Assembly: GCA_023897205.1 (NCBI GenBank)
Contig: JAHWDD010000004.1
Location: 62,001-126,000 of the forward strand
Direction of reading: 5' to 3'
Length of the DNA stretch: 64,000 nucleotides
DNA from: Exophiala sp. HKRS030
Lineage: Eukaryota > Ascomycota > Eurotiomycetes > Chaetothyriales > Herpotrichiellaceae
The position numbers and the translations under genes were made by a program. Of the stretch, positions 20,194 through 31,484 are shown piece after piece; position 1 is the stretch's first letter, and each line of letters begins with the position of its first letter. The notes under the pieces are model-generated. The model saw only the letters and a list, made by a program, of their open reading frames with translations, had not been told where the DNA came from and did no database searches.

Positions 20194-22193
20194 CTACCTC
20201 CAAAACATCTCCCAGCGCTGTTTGAACTTGGCTCCAAACGCCAGATAGAACGTACCCCGGCAGAGGACGAGAGATGTCATCATCCAGAACAACCAATGTT
20301 GTAGGTTTGGATTTTCGGTGGATATGCTGAAAAGGGCCTATGAAAGGAATCAACAAGGAAGCCCCGTCATTGTTGAGGCAGGAATGAACGTACAGCAGCA
20401 AGGCTAAAGGGAAGGTATGCCTAATCATTAATTCAGCAAATCTTACCCCAATGTCGTTGAAATGGGAGAAGTCTAACCACAGTCATGTTTGTCAAGACAC
20501 CAACATCGTCGCCTTGCTTCGTTGCGTATCGGCTTTCACGGAGTTGTGAGGAGTTGACAAGCTTATCACAGAAGAGATGTCAGGCACACTTTTCACTTCT
20601 CGAGTGGGTCTCTAGACTTCTCTTTGCGGGTAAGTGACACCATCCTTCATCCGATCGAAAGTCTGAATTTTCTGCGACAGCATGCGCTGCCAATAACGCA
20701 AGGACGCAAGGTCATCGGAAATACTCTCAAGGTATCTGCTCCAGAACTTGTCCAGTGTTTCAATGTTTGTTTCAAAATACCCAAGTTCTCCATCGATGAA
20801 GTCCTCGAACGTATCAAGAGTGAGATTGAGCATGTCGTGAAATTGTCTTAAGATGAACACGGCTCGTGTGTACGATTTTGTACGGGTGAGACTCTCGTCG
20901 TCAAAGGAATCAAGAGTGTCAAATGTGCGATGGTAAGCGTTTTCCTTGCGCAGTAAGACATTATTCATTAGGACGTTATGACTTCACCAAACTCACATAG
21001 GTGTCAAGCCGGAGATTCAATTCGTCGATAAGATTTCTCCATTCTTGTGTGACCTGCATGAAGCGGCGAGATAGTACAATGAGAAAATATTCGCGAGGAT
21101 TCCATGCTGGAAAGAAGGCACTTCGTCCACCACCACTGGGTCCATCGTCCTCACAGGCGAGATACTCATCCAGACTCTGCTCGCTGCCGAAAAAGGTGTC
21201 TACACAACAGTATGCGCTCCAATACCATTCATCAACACCAGTGATGAGAAAGGATATCTGTGCTTCATAATAGAACAAGTCATCAACCGGTTCGTCAATG
21301 CGATTAATCATTGGATAGTATCGACGAAGCTTTCGTTGGTCGGTCATCTGGCGCCCTTGACGAATTGCGAAATATGGGAGATGGAATTCCATGATGAATT
21401 CGGCTTCGTCCTATAGGAAGATGTCAAGTCACCCAACGATTATAGCAGCCGCAAACGTAAACTGACCGCCTTAATCCTAAATTGAACTTGAAGAGATAAA
21501 TATCGTTGCAGATACATGCGGAAAACAGCCGCGAATCGGTAAGCTACATTAACACACAGTGCTAGGGCACATTGGGGGGTGAGGTCTGCAATTAGTCTGT
21601 TTCTTAGTATACATTCCTAGGCAGGACGCTAGCACTTACAACACTCGCCGTTCGGCTTTATTGATTGATCTCTGGGAGATAATGTTGGCTACTTCCCGCC
21701 ATCGTAGAAGGGAGTCAAACATACATACATTCTGAGCAAGTCTTTGATACAAGGCCTTTTCATCTAAGACCTCACGGTATATATCCTCTCCCCGGGGTGG
21801 CCATCTCATGTAATGTTCTGACTCCCAATTTCTGGTTTGTCCATTCGCTACGAGACGTTGTCCCTGAGGAGTTGGGTCCAGTCCAACAGGATCTCTGCGA
21901 TCATCAAGCAGCGCTAAGCGGGAGACTCTGAAGGATGGAGATTGTGAGATGAGACTCGCGAGGCTGGCTCCGGTCAGAAAACTCTCCAACTGTTTGAAAT
22001 TAAGGCAGGGCGGATCTAGAACACCTATCCAGATCTTGAGAAAAGAAGCAGCTGCAGCGTCCGGTGAGCTATATGTGATCCGATTGTCCTCTGCTTTGTA
22101 AGATAGTGGTTGTCGTGTGCTGAATTTCCGCGCCCATGTGAACGAGTCCAGTAGCATCGGGCGGTTCCGAGTCATATTGCGTCGAGTGGACAT
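20194..22193 (-). CDS. CorA-like membrane protein, ascomycete family of unknown function
   Basis: I could join seven exons in frame: 22193-21640, 21596-21467, 21410-20997, 20944-20639, 20561-20478, 20420-20394 and 20337-20194, with introns of 43-77 nt. The product has 552 residues. An N-terminal soluble domain holds PRGEDIYREVLDEKALYQRL and LIADLTPQCALALCVNVAYR. A central domain carries YYPMINRIDEPVDDLFYYEA and WNPREYFLIVLSRRFMQVT. A long helical segment ends in IQTFDRMKDGLVNSSQLRES and RYATKQGDDVGVLTNMTVAY, which leads into two hydrophobic helices (AYLPFSLAAALFSIS and LFWMMTSLVLCRGTFYLAF). This layout matches CorA/Mg-transporter-like fungal proteins. The GMN motif of true CorA channels is not seen after the first helix, so ion transport is only a guess. 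The start and the 5' splice site of intron 4 (GTCACT) are the least certain points. Confidence 0.75.
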
Positions 22194-23390
22194 GAGTTCT
22201 GGCCCTTGTCAATTTCCCGAGAATACTTGCAGTCTTCTAGTCAGAGGTCTGCCCCAGCTTTCGACACCACAAGGCAAAACGCTCATTTGGAAGACTGATG
22301 GATGTTAACCATCGAACGAGCCGCATCGGCACGTAGCGTTCGGATTAGGCTTAGCTGCCAATCATCTCAAATTCCTGGTCTGAGCAGCTGGGACGAAGAA
22401 AAGTAAACTATCGCGGAGACGTGAGGTGTGCAGGTTGCCTTTCTTCAGGGCTGTGAAAATAATCATTCTCTAATGTCAAATGCTCTATCATGTCTGCTTC
22501 GACACGCAGCAGATCTCATATTACACAAAGCGGTAGTCTGAACGGAAGGGACGACCCGCAAGTCTTTGAATGATGACTCACGTGATGAAAGATTCTGAGC
22601 CACAGTGGCGCTAGCATCCAGTCAATCGACGTCATAATCGATCGACCTCAACCCACCGAACATGTGAAAAGCTGACGACGACTCTAACCAACTACTCTAA
22701 CCACTCTTTCTTTCAACCTTTTGTTCTCGGAAACACCGACACGGCGAAACATGGATCATTTTGCCATTTCCTTGCGTTTGCAGCTCCTTCAGCCAAGAAT
22801 TACCATGGAATTTTTAGCCCCTAGCCGTTGTGGATTCGATATGACGCAGCTGGATTGAGGCTCAATTGATGCCAAGTAGATGATAGTACTTTCGGGTCAA
22901 ATATCAACCATGCTTCCTTCAACATCCACTTCGTATGTAAACGATGCTAATATTGGAAGGGATGATCAAAGTTTGCGCCAGGGCAATGCCGGGCTGCGAC
23001 ACCAAAAGACTGAGGTCACGAGCCTCGTCTGGTTCCGTGATTCCCGAGGTCTGATAAACCTTGTTGTTGGGATGTTGGACTGCTCCTTCCCTTAGTGCGT
23101 GACTTCCTGCTAAACCACCTACTCACTAGCAAAGTACGTGGCCTTCATGTGGCTGGTGCTTGTGTCATTGGCTCGACCGTCCAATCATGACAATCTAGAG
23201 GGAAAAGGTAAAGAACACGACCAACGTTATATAACTCACCTGCTCGGTGACATACACTTCATCTCGACTCAACTCAAGTAAACCCAAAGACACCACGTTG
23301 AACCCATCCATCATCCACAAACTCTAACAAATCAACCAAAACAAAACTACTACTTCCTACGACAAGCACAGTCGCAACCTCACCGCCAAA
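22194..23390. other. Divergent intergenic region between the CorA-like gene and PMP3
   Basis: No gene recognised. The last 200 nt form the PMP3 promoter and an A/C-rich leader ending ACCGCCAAAATG. Confidence 0.6.
23228..23234 (+). promoter_or_regulatory. TATA box candidate of PMP3
   Basis: TATATAA, 157 nt upstream of the PMP3 ATG, followed by a TC/CAA-rich leader. Stress-induced fungal genes such as PMP3 often have a TATA box. Confidence 0.5.
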
Positions 23391-23722
23391 ATGTCCCGCC
23401 CACCCTCGTCGACCAGTGACATCCTGCTGTACTTCCTGGCACTCTTCCTACCACCGTTGTCGGTCTTCCTCAAGACAGGTTGCGACTCCAACTTCATCAT
23501 CAACATCGCCTTGAGCATCCTCGGATGGCTTCCAGGTGTTATTCGTGAGTTCTCCTCCTCGTATCTTTCTCCCATGCTTTCCCAGAAAAGCCGATCGGGG
23601 TTTTTCATTCTCGCAGGTTAAAATCGTGGATTTGTGACTGACATATTTGTGACATGAAAATAGACGCATGGTGGATTATTTCGAAATACGAGCGTCCCGC
23701 GCCGGTCGTTGTTACGCACTAA
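23391..23722 (+). CDS. PMP3: Plasma membrane proteolipid 3 (Pmp3, UPF0057 family)
   Basis: Two exons, 23391-23544 and 23664-23722, joined by a 119-nt intron (GTGAGT...AAATAG) that splits a His codon. The product has 70 residues. Two hydrophobic helices are clear: DILLYFLALFLPPLSVFL and the one within NIALSILGWLPGVIHAWW. The family signature is intact (PP.SVFLK.GC...F.INI.L..LGW.PG.IHA). Pmp3/RCI2 proteins are tiny plasma-membrane proteins that help keep membrane potential and salt tolerance. The C-terminus (KYERPAPVVVTH) is extended by a few residues relative to the yeast protein, as in other filamentous fungi. Confidence 0.95.
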
Positions 23723-24858
23723 TTCCATCCCCATTTCATCAAAGGGCGGCCACGGCGACAATCGAGAGGGGATGAATGTGGACTTAGTGAGACTGTGAAC
23801 CTCGCGGACAAGTTTTGGCGACGACACTGTGAAATGATTGATCACGTCGATCCAGTCTCTCTCTGGGTCTTCTTGGTCAAACTGCTACACGAAACCACGT
23901 TTTCTACCCGAACTTCAATCCATCGCCAGCTGATATCCACTTCATCGATTCGCTATATCACAGACGCGATGACTTGGTTTCTGCTCTCTGTCTTGGCGAT
24001 ACGATTAAGCCAAATATGAGATCATCATTTATTTCAGTTCGGTCCAGTATTTATTTTGTCGAGATGGTCCGCAAGGCGGCTCACCTATTCGAAAATGACG
24101 GGACGAGTGTCACCCAGAGGCACCTTCGAGAGCTGGCTTTTCCTATGTTATGAAGTGTATTGCACATTGGGCATTGGATGTTGGATGTTGGATATTGGAT
24201 ATTGGATATTGAACATTGGTTATCGGAGATACCCCCAATTTGTTATGCTGCTTTCATTCATTTCTTCTGTCGTCATGAAATAGACTTGGTATATCAATAA
24301 AACGATCCTGCAACTACCTCACGCATCATGAATCATAAATTTTTTCGATTTTTACTCGCATTATCTTCATTTCACGACTTTGTTCTCAGACGGTGCAAAT
24401 CAGAATGTAATTGTGAAAGCAGCTTGGCAGGGTTTTATATTGACCGGTGAGGGTCTGGTATTGATTTATTCATGGAATCATCTGTCCGCCCATCTTCCTA
24501 CCTATCTACCTACCTACTTATCTATCCAAGAACTAAGCCCCCTTTTCTGCCACTGTAAAACGTTTTGGCAAAGCTAGCTTTTTTCCTTTGGAAAGAAGGA
24601 TCGAGATGGAACCTGCGTGAACCGTAAAAAGTTTGCACCGAGCGAGTCGTCTACCATACGTGATGGGACGAAGACCATTACAACACTTTTCCTTTCCCAC
24701 AATACGCGCCAAAAGACTCCCACTTGTTGTGAGACGGAAGCGACAAAAACGACCGAAGATTCAAGAGGAGAAAAATGTCATATCATCATTCCAAACATGG
24801 CGGTGTCGATGCCGATGCCGATGTCGTTATCAAGCCTCTGAAGGTTGTCCTGAATCGA
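23723..24858. other. Convergent intergenic region between PMP3 and arginase
   Basis: No gene recognised; it holds the 3' ends of both genes. An imperfect heptamer array (TTGGATG/TTGGATA) lies at 24164-24218 and CTAC/CTAT repeats at 24498-24525. Confidence 0.6.
24164..24218 (+). repeat. Degenerate heptanucleotide tandem repeat
   Basis: About eight imperfect copies of a 7-bp unit (CATTGGG, CATTGGA, TGTTGGA, TATTGGA...), a minisatellite in the PMP3 downstream region. Confidence 0.8.
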
Positions 24859-25956
24859 CTACAACAAAGTATCCCCGAGAGCGCACCGGACCAGACTGAC
24901 ACCAGCACGGACGGTTTCTGACGCACCAGCGACCTCGAGACTAGGGTTGACCTCGACCAGATCCATGGCGATAAGCTGGCCGGTCTCATGCACACATTCG
25001 GCGATGTAGTCGCCTTCTCTCAGAGTCAGACCTCCTCGCACAGGCGTTCCCGTGCTAGGGGCCCACATGGGGTCGAGAGCATCGACATCGAAGCTGAGAT
25101 GGATCGGTGTGTCTGAGCCGATGTGTGCGAGAGCCATTTCCATGACTCGACCGATGCCGTGGCGGTCGATGTCGTGCATGCTGAATGCCTTGATGCCGTT
25201 GTCACGAAGGATCTTTTTCTCGCCGCGGTCCACGTCACGCAGACCAATGTAAACGAGTTTGTTGATGCTGACACGCTGGTCTTCCTGGATCCAACCGAAA
25301 ATGTCTTTTTCGTCCGAGGTGGCTAGACCAGTTGCAAAAGCGACAGGCATGCCGTGGATGTTTCCTGAATCGGAGGTCTCGGGGGTGTTGATATCGGCGT
25401 GGGCATCGACCCAAATGACTGCGATTTCTTTGCGGCCGTTGTACCTCTCACGGATGGCTTTGGCGGTACCAGCAAGAGTGCCGATTGCGATAGAGTGGTC
25501 ACCTCCCAGAGTAAGGACCATTCTGCCATGTTTTGCTTGTTCGTATACTTGAGATGCTAGTTTCTCGGTGACGGCAGAGACTGCCCGAGGGTTCTTCATG
25601 CCCCGATGATCCTCGTCGTTTGGTTTTCTCATCTCATTGAAATTGTGGACCTCTGTATCTCCATACAGGTTGTAGCCAAGCTCTTCCCCAAGCTGGTCGA
25701 GTAGGCCTGCGCCCACAAGGGCGGTAGGTGCGGCATCGACGCCATCTTTACATTGACCGCCGGAGAACCCGACCAAGACAACACCGAGATCGGCCGGGGA
25801 AGTGAGAAAGCGCTGTCGAATGGTTGAGGGGGAGTTCATGTCGTATTTGTTCTCGTCGAGAGAGCCAGCGGACTTGGAAGAGTGGCCGTTGGAATGGCCA
25901 TTGCCATTGCCATTGGCATGGGCGGGAGTGGATTTTTCGGGAGCAATGGGATGCAT
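24859..25956 (-). CDS. CAR1: Arginase
   Basis: Single exon, 365 residues. Arginase splits L-arginine into ornithine and urea and starts arginine use as a nitrogen source. The binuclear manganese site is complete: GGDHSIAIG at about 150, DAHADINTP at about 184 and SFDVDALDP at about 290, with the substrate-loop EVNPSLE near the C-terminus. The first 30 residues are a low-complexity Gly/Asn/His/Ser stretch (GNGNGHSNGH), longer than in yeast Car1 and probably disordered. The minus-strand TATA-like ATTTATATAATATT at 26246-26259 lies about 290 nt upstream. The frame is intact and the start is the first ATG. Confidence 0.96.
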   Translation of the reverse strand: MHPIAPEKSTPAHANGNGNGHSNGHSSKSAGSLDENKYDMNSPSTIRQRFLTSPADLGVVLVGFSGGQCKDGVDAAPTALVGAGLLDQLGEELGYNLYGDTEVHNFNEMRKPNDEDHRGMKNPRAVSAVTEKLASQVYEQAKHGRMVLTLGGDHSIAIGTLAGTAKAIRERYNGRKEIAVIWVDAHADINTPETSDSGNIHGMPVAFATGLATSDEKDIFGWIQEDQRVSINKLVYIGLRDVDRGEKKILRDNGIKAFSMHDIDRHGIGRVMEMALAHIGSDTPIHLSFDVDALDPMWAPSTGTPVRGGLTLREGDYIAECVHETGQLIAMDLVEVNPSLEVAGASETVRAGVSLVRCALGDTLL

Positions 25957-27555
25957 TTTTCAATTGATTGTTTGCGATGTTGAACAAAGAAAGAGGGGAA
26001 GAATGCTGAAGGGCTGACCCAAGTGGTTTACTGCGTAAGTCGGGTTCAGGTTACCAGGACAAAGCAAGGCGCACGGATGCTGATGGGGCACTCGTAATGG
26101 GCAATGTTGAGACAACCTCCAAGAAAATATGTACGTAAGCAAGTACAGCAAAAGGCAGTGACAGAGACTGAAGGGAAAGTAGTATGTACGAGATACTGAT
26201 AGCAAGAAAAGCAATTGCGTAGGACAGGATGAGAGAGGGAAGGAATATTATATAAATATGAGGGTTGGTGTTGAGGAGTGAATCTTGCTTGACCTTGTTT
26301 GGTGGACACACACACGTTGGCTCAAAGGATGTGTCATGTGGGAGATATTGTTTCCGTGTCCTGAAAGAATTAAACTTCAATGCATATCGTTGAATCCCCT
26401 GGTTCGGATGACGGTTAGCGTCATGATCACCTCGTCTGGGGGGATTTCAGGATGCAGGAACTGGCCTGTGGGTGGTTGTAGATGGTCGGTGGAAGAGGAT
26501 TGGATTGGATGATGGTGGGCTGAAAGAAGATGGTAGAAGAGGTGGAAATGGTGGAAGAGACTCAAGAGGCGACAGGGTTTGAGCCGAAGGAGGGCCTTGC
26601 TTGGGCTTCTTTAGGCCTAGAATCTGTTGGTCTACCCTCTGAATCACAGGTTGTTAGGTGCAGATTTGGGGGTGGGAGGGGCTAAGGAGGCCACGAGGGG
26701 CTTGGAGGGGCTGCCTAGGGTTGAAAGATTCCTGAATTTTCCGGGGGGCGGATTGTGACCGTTAAGCGCAGGATTAGCCGCGAAGGTGGGACTTTGTGAC
26801 ACGAGGCTAGGTTGTTAAGTGACAAACCATCCGAGTTATCTTGTCAATTTCCCCTAAGTACAGTTGTTGTCGAGCACCAACATCATGCTTTGATAATATT
26901 GATAATATTTGATAATGGAAACTAGCTTTGCTCTTGTCGTTTGTAAAAGGGCGTGGAGGTCTTTCGGCTCGTTTAGAAACCTTTCTGCACATGCACAACT
27001 ATCATCATTGACGTGGGATGTTTGTGAGATGTCCACGATGTCCAGTTCCTCCGACCCACAAGACTTCTAATGACCGACACCGGGTCCCAAGCCCGTACGG
27101 AGGCAGGTACATTACAACACTCACTAACACTCCCTCCCCTTAAGTTGTACCGCTCTGTCAATTTTATTAGTGGACACCTGGCCGCTCTTGTTGACGACTC
27201 AGATCCCTCCGAGGCTATCGAGGCATAGTCTAGTAGTTAATATAATACTATCCTTGGAAAACAACAGAGTAAAATTACAGGGGAGAGACCATCGTACTGT
27301 ATGTCCGTTTATTCTTCTGCCTATAACTGGGGATATGTAGGTACCCAGACCCCCTGGGCACTCAAGGCATCTAGCCAAGCCCAAACTCCCACACAATGTC
27401 CGGGCCAGGACCACATTAACTTTACATGGCAGAAATACAATCCCCAAGGTAGGTAGGTATCTGGTAGTTTTGAACCATCCATACCTGGGATAACCTTCAC
27501 TGAGGAACCTCAATACCCTGAAACTTTTGGTCCCTCGCCCTCCATGTTGCCCAAG
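25957..27555. other. Intergenic region between arginase and the histidine kinase
   Basis: The left part (to about 26300) is the arginase promoter on the minus strand. The rest holds no recognised gene; G-rich runs near 26650-26750 and a CCCGTACGGAGG palindrome-like site at 27092 are noted. Confidence 0.6.
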
Positions 27556-30504
27556 TCATCCGAGATATTTCTTCAGTGTCAATTCCAACTGCGCCAATGC
27601 CAGTGGCTTGGGTAAAAATGCATCTGCTCCAGCCGACATGCACATGACTTGGGCATCAGTCCCAACCACTGCGGTGGCCATGAGAATAGGTCGTCGTCGA
27701 CTCAATCCTCCCACTTTTTCCATCTCACGAATCTCCTTGGTTGCTGTGATCCCGTCTTTTCGTGGCATGGACTGGTCCATCAATATCAGATCGATCTCTT
27801 GATCGTGCTCTATGATCTTTTCAATAGCATGTTCCCCATCATCCGCCACCACCACATCATACCCCAGAATCTTCAACATTTTGACTCCCAATCTCTGGTT
27901 GATCTTGTTGTCTTCCACAAGTAATATGGTCACTCTACTAGACCTGAGTGGTTCTACCAACGGAAACCCGGCCTGCTCGGGTTCTTGCATGATGTCCACG
28001 ACGGGAGCGAACCTGACAGTCCGGTCGATAAACATGTTGCCAGATGCTACCGCTTTTGACAACGTCTCCACAATCCGATGCCATACGAATGGTCTCCTGA
28101 TAGGCACGATGTGTTTGGGAGGAATCGATCCAAACACTCGGTCCATTCGAAGTTGTGACTCGTATGAGACAAGAATTAATCGATCCGTCGATCGTCTGAC
28201 TTGCTCGAGAATCTCGACATGTGCTTCAAGATATTTCACATCCGTCCATACAAGTCGCCACGAATCAGCAATCTTGTCCTCTGGTGTTGCAAAAATAACC
28301 TCCATCCCAAATGCAGCCCAGGCGGTTTCGAAGCCTTCACTGAACCGGGCTTCGGCATCTGTATATAGAACAATTTGTCGACAGCCTAGTTCACATATGT
28401 CTGTGGGTTGTAAAGCGTCCGCATTCATCACCGGGATGTTAATGGTAAAGGTACTTCCACACTTCTCTGGCTCGATGTTTTCAGGTTGTTGGTGTATACT
28501 TTCTACAGATATCGTCCCATCAAGCTTGGCAAGGAGCTGTTTGATAATGGCCAGTCCCAGCCCTGTCCCCCGTTCTGCTCCTAAAGTCTGAGCTTGCTTG
28601 AAGGGCTCGAATAATTGTGGTAAAAATGTTGCTGGAATGCCGCAGCCTGAATCTTTGACTGTGATGACCAGTGCCTTACCCTCGAGCTTGACGAGTAGTA
28701 GAACATAGCCGCTGTACGTGAATTTCAGTGCATTGGTCAGAAGGTTCATGAGGATCCGTTGCAAATATGTCTCGTCAAGGAATAGAGAATGCGGCACTTC
28801 TGGAGCAATCACAACCAGAAGTTCTGTCGATGCTTCGTCGTCCCGGTTGGGCAGAATGTGTAGTATGGATTCACAAACCTTGCGCATATCCACATTACTA
28901 GGTCGGCACACGGCTTCTCCCTTTTCCAGTCTTGACCAGTCGAGAACGTTTGCGGTGATCATCGACAGTGATCTGGTGGCTTGTTGAATGGCCAACAGTA
29001 GAAGACGCCCCTCTTCTGTCAGTTCAGTCCGAGCCAACAAGTCACCATAGCCTTGCAGTTGGTGAAGTGGCGTCCGGATCTCGTGTGATGCGGAAGCGAT
29101 GAATGAGCTACGGGCGGCCGCGGCAGCCTCCGCATTCTCCTTTTGCGCTATGGCCGCCCAGAGCTTCTTCCTCGTCTGGACAACCTCTGCCAATTTGTTT
29201 CGAGCAACGGTGGCCGAATGTGCGAGCAATCCATTGGCCAGAATACAGGTCCCGATGGCTATGGTGCTGACAGCGACAGCCAATCTCGGCGGATAGCCGT
29301 TATGGTTGCTTGACGGCGCATAACTCCAAAAGGTCGTTGCCCACATGCCGGTGAAATGCATCGCGGCAACTCCAGTGGCGGAAACGAAGGCAAACAGGAA
29401 TTGTTGTGGCAGATTGACTTCGATCGATGGGATCAATATGCAACCCACGGTACAGACGAGCCAGCTGATCAACGAGGACAACAGAACTCCAAGAGGTCGT
29501 AATGTGAAATAGCCGTCAGGGATTTCGAGTGCAAGGATGCCGGCATAGTGCATAGAAGTGATTGCAAGACTCCACACGAAGCCCTTGCTGAAATTCCGTA
29601 ATGTCGCTCCTTCATAAAGAGATTCAAATGTTGCGGTAATGGCATTCGTAGCGGTGGTGGTTTTTGCTACTGGTATTCTGAAGCTCATGAACCGGGGTAG
29701 GCTCAACCCGCTGCCATCTGAATCACCAGATTCTGAACGATGCCGGCCAAGGCCATCGTCGGTGGAGCTCCGCCCGAGGCTAATTGAATCACTGGTTGAT
29801 GCATCGTCGAGAATGCAACCAGAGTTCGTCGACGATGACGCACGTGCTTTGTGAGTGATTGGTTGGTGTGCTGTCAGAAAGGCGTGATTCGGTGTCAAGA
29901 AATGATCTTGTAGAGAACCTAACGTTTGGCTCTCATCGCTGTTTTCTCGCGAAATCTGGGGTACTTCGGGTGTTTCCACGTCTCCAACTGCATCGAGTGT
30001 TTCTGTTCTGCCAAAAACATCGTCCGCGGCACGATCAATAGTCAGGAGCGCCTCGCCACTTTGACGTCTCCCTTGATGTGGCCGGGTATTTCGATGGACG
30101 GAAGCGAATTTCCGTTTCCTCCTTTTCTTGTGCTTTTTCTTCAAGTAATCGAGATATCTCGCGCGCAACAAATCGGGGATCAGAGCCAAGAAGGTAAACA
30201 CCACGGCAAGGACGGCACTCAGGATAGTCAGAGGAACGTTGAGGCCGATTGGGAGATCCAATTCGCAAGCTAGCATGGCGATGAAATGAAGGCTCCATAT
30301 GGAACAGAAACCAAAGGTCAAACTGCCGAGTATTGTCCACACTAAAACGCCAGAGAAATATCTTGAGGTTCGTGCCTGGCACATCATCTGGGTTGAGGTG
30401 AAGGCGCCGAGTAGAGAGACGGTGATGGATGCGGCAATTAAACCATTGTTCCATGTTGGCTCGAGTCGCCGTAATTCGGCATGCGATTGATTTTGGCTGT
30501 CCAT
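27556..30504 (-). CDS. Hybrid histidine kinase with N-terminal MHYT-type membrane sensor
   Basis: Single exon, 982 residues. Residues about 20-440 are polytopic with three MHYT-like motifs at helix ends: WSLHFIAMLA (about 75), SMHYAGILAL (about 315) and AAMHFTGMWA (about 385). A charged, disordered cytosolic insert of about 180 residues (KKKHKKRRKRK onward) separates the first from the second. A kinase core follows: H-box SASHEIRTPLHQLQGYG with the phospho-His near 474, N-box NLLTNALKFT, G1 VKDSGCGIP and G2 GTGLGLAIIKQLL. The C-terminus is a receiver domain from about 858, with acidic pair VEDN, phospho-Asp in LILMDQSMP and the conserved Lys in LPKPLA. The kinase should pass phosphate to a Ypd1-type phosphotransfer protein. 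MHYT sensors are proposed to bind a metal and sense a diatomic gas in bacteria; the fungal signal is not known to me. Confidence 0.93.
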   Translation of the reverse strand: MDSQNQSHAELRRLEPTWNNGLIAASITVSLLGAFTSTQMMCQARTSRYFSGVLVWTILGSLTFGFCSIWSLHFIAMLACELDLPIGLNVPLTILSAVLAVVFTFLALIPDLLRARYLDYLKKKHKKRRKRKFASVHRNTRPHQGRRQSGEALLTIDRAADDVFGRTETLDAVGDVETPEVPQISRENSDESQTLGSLQDHFLTPNHAFLTAHQPITHKARASSSTNSGCILDDASTSDSISLGRSSTDDGLGRHRSESGDSDGSGLSLPRFMSFRIPVAKTTTATNAITATFESLYEGATLRNFSKGFVWSLAITSMHYAGILALEIPDGYFTLRPLGVLLSSLISWLVCTVGCILIPSIEVNLPQQFLFAFVSATGVAAMHFTGMWATTFWSYAPSSNHNGYPPRLAVAVSTIAIGTCILANGLLAHSATVARNKLAEVVQTRKKLWAAIAQKENAEAAAAARSSFIASASHEIRTPLHQLQGYGDLLARTELTEEGRLLLLAIQQATRSLSMITANVLDWSRLEKGEAVCRPSNVDMRKVCESILHILPNRDDEASTELLVVIAPEVPHSLFLDETYLQRILMNLLTNALKFTYSGYVLLLVKLEGKALVITVKDSGCGIPATFLPQLFEPFKQAQTLGAERGTGLGLAIIKQLLAKLDGTISVESIHQQPENIEPEKCGSTFTINIPVMNADALQPTDICELGCRQIVLYTDAEARFSEGFETAWAAFGMEVIFATPEDKIADSWRLVWTDVKYLEAHVEILEQVRRSTDRLILVSYESQLRMDRVFGSIPPKHIVPIRRPFVWHRIVETLSKAVASGNMFIDRTVRFAPVVDIMQEPEQAGFPLVEPLRSSRVTILLVEDNKINQRLGVKMLKILGYDVVVADDGEHAIEKIIEHDQEIDLILMDQSMPRKDGITATKEIREMEKVGGLSRRRPILMATAVVGTDAQVMCMSAGADAFLPKPLALAQLELTLKKYLG

Positions 30505-31484
30505 ATTGGGTCTTGGGGAGTATCAAACTCAAGATGCCTGCGACTTCACAGTGAATGTGCTTTGTTCTTGTGAGGTTTGCAGCTGCGCTTCCCTGCGCTT
30601 CAACAACATGTTCCCTTCCGTCAGAAGTCCAACTCTTGGGCAATGTGGTAGTGACGAGAATCTCGAGATTGATCTAAGACTATCGCGCTTGATTTGATCA
30701 ATCACAACCGGAAGATTGACATCGACATGCGTGCATGGTTAAGGCAGGTTTCGTGCGGTGGGATCGGGACGACGTCGGGATGATGGACATGAACTTTTGC
30801 GGCCAGCGGAATGTTTCATACCAGCAGTTAGGTGTCGGATGCTCTATAACTGTTGAGCACAGGCCTCGATAAATCCAATACCGCTGTTACGGCGTAGTGG
30901 CAATAGAACATATTGATGGAGCCACACGGTTTGAGGGAAAAGGTAGCAGTCGACAACCTCGTTACCGAAAGCGAGATCGAGGCAAGAAGTGGGGGCCGTT
31001 ATTGGTGCGGGATGAGCTAGACGAGCTAGACGAGCTAACTAGTGTTTTTCGACACTTGTGGGCGTTAATGGGGGACAACGGGCCTCAACTGGGGCGTCTC
31101 TGGGGCACCAAGGGGCTGACCGACCCCTAATTCGCGGATAGCAGCCCCGGGAAATAGCTAGCGCCACCCGAGCTTGGTGTTTAGTATTTACTGCTCCGCC
31201 CAGCCAGAAAGCTCAGGGTGCCCAGGAGGTGCCCAGTAAAGGCTAGGTAGTCCACCACGCCCACGTAGCCTTGAAACGCCCCTTGAGGAAGTTCAGGTTC
31301 GCCGCTCCAGCTACAAGGCCAAGGGTCCTGACCGTGAGCGAATCCCTTGAGTTTTTGGCCTACCTCGTACCGAATCTGGTTCGGGGTGTTTGTGGGGATG
31401 CGTAGGCGACAGGTCAGGCATCTTGGTTGGTTCATCTTGATCAGCCCTCTCACACCCCTCTGCACACTCAGTCGAAAGAGGTAA
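30505..31484. other. Intergenic region upstream of the histidine kinase
   Basis: No gene recognised. There is a 9-bp tandem repeat (GAGCTAGAC, nearly three copies, 31014-31039) and G-rich plus-strand sequence around 31060-31180. Confidence 0.5.

Noticed and set aside
30035..30643. 202-codon minus-strand frame overlapping the start of the histidine kinase
   Set aside because: It lies in another frame over the MHYT-coding sequence and has no motif; a shadow frame.
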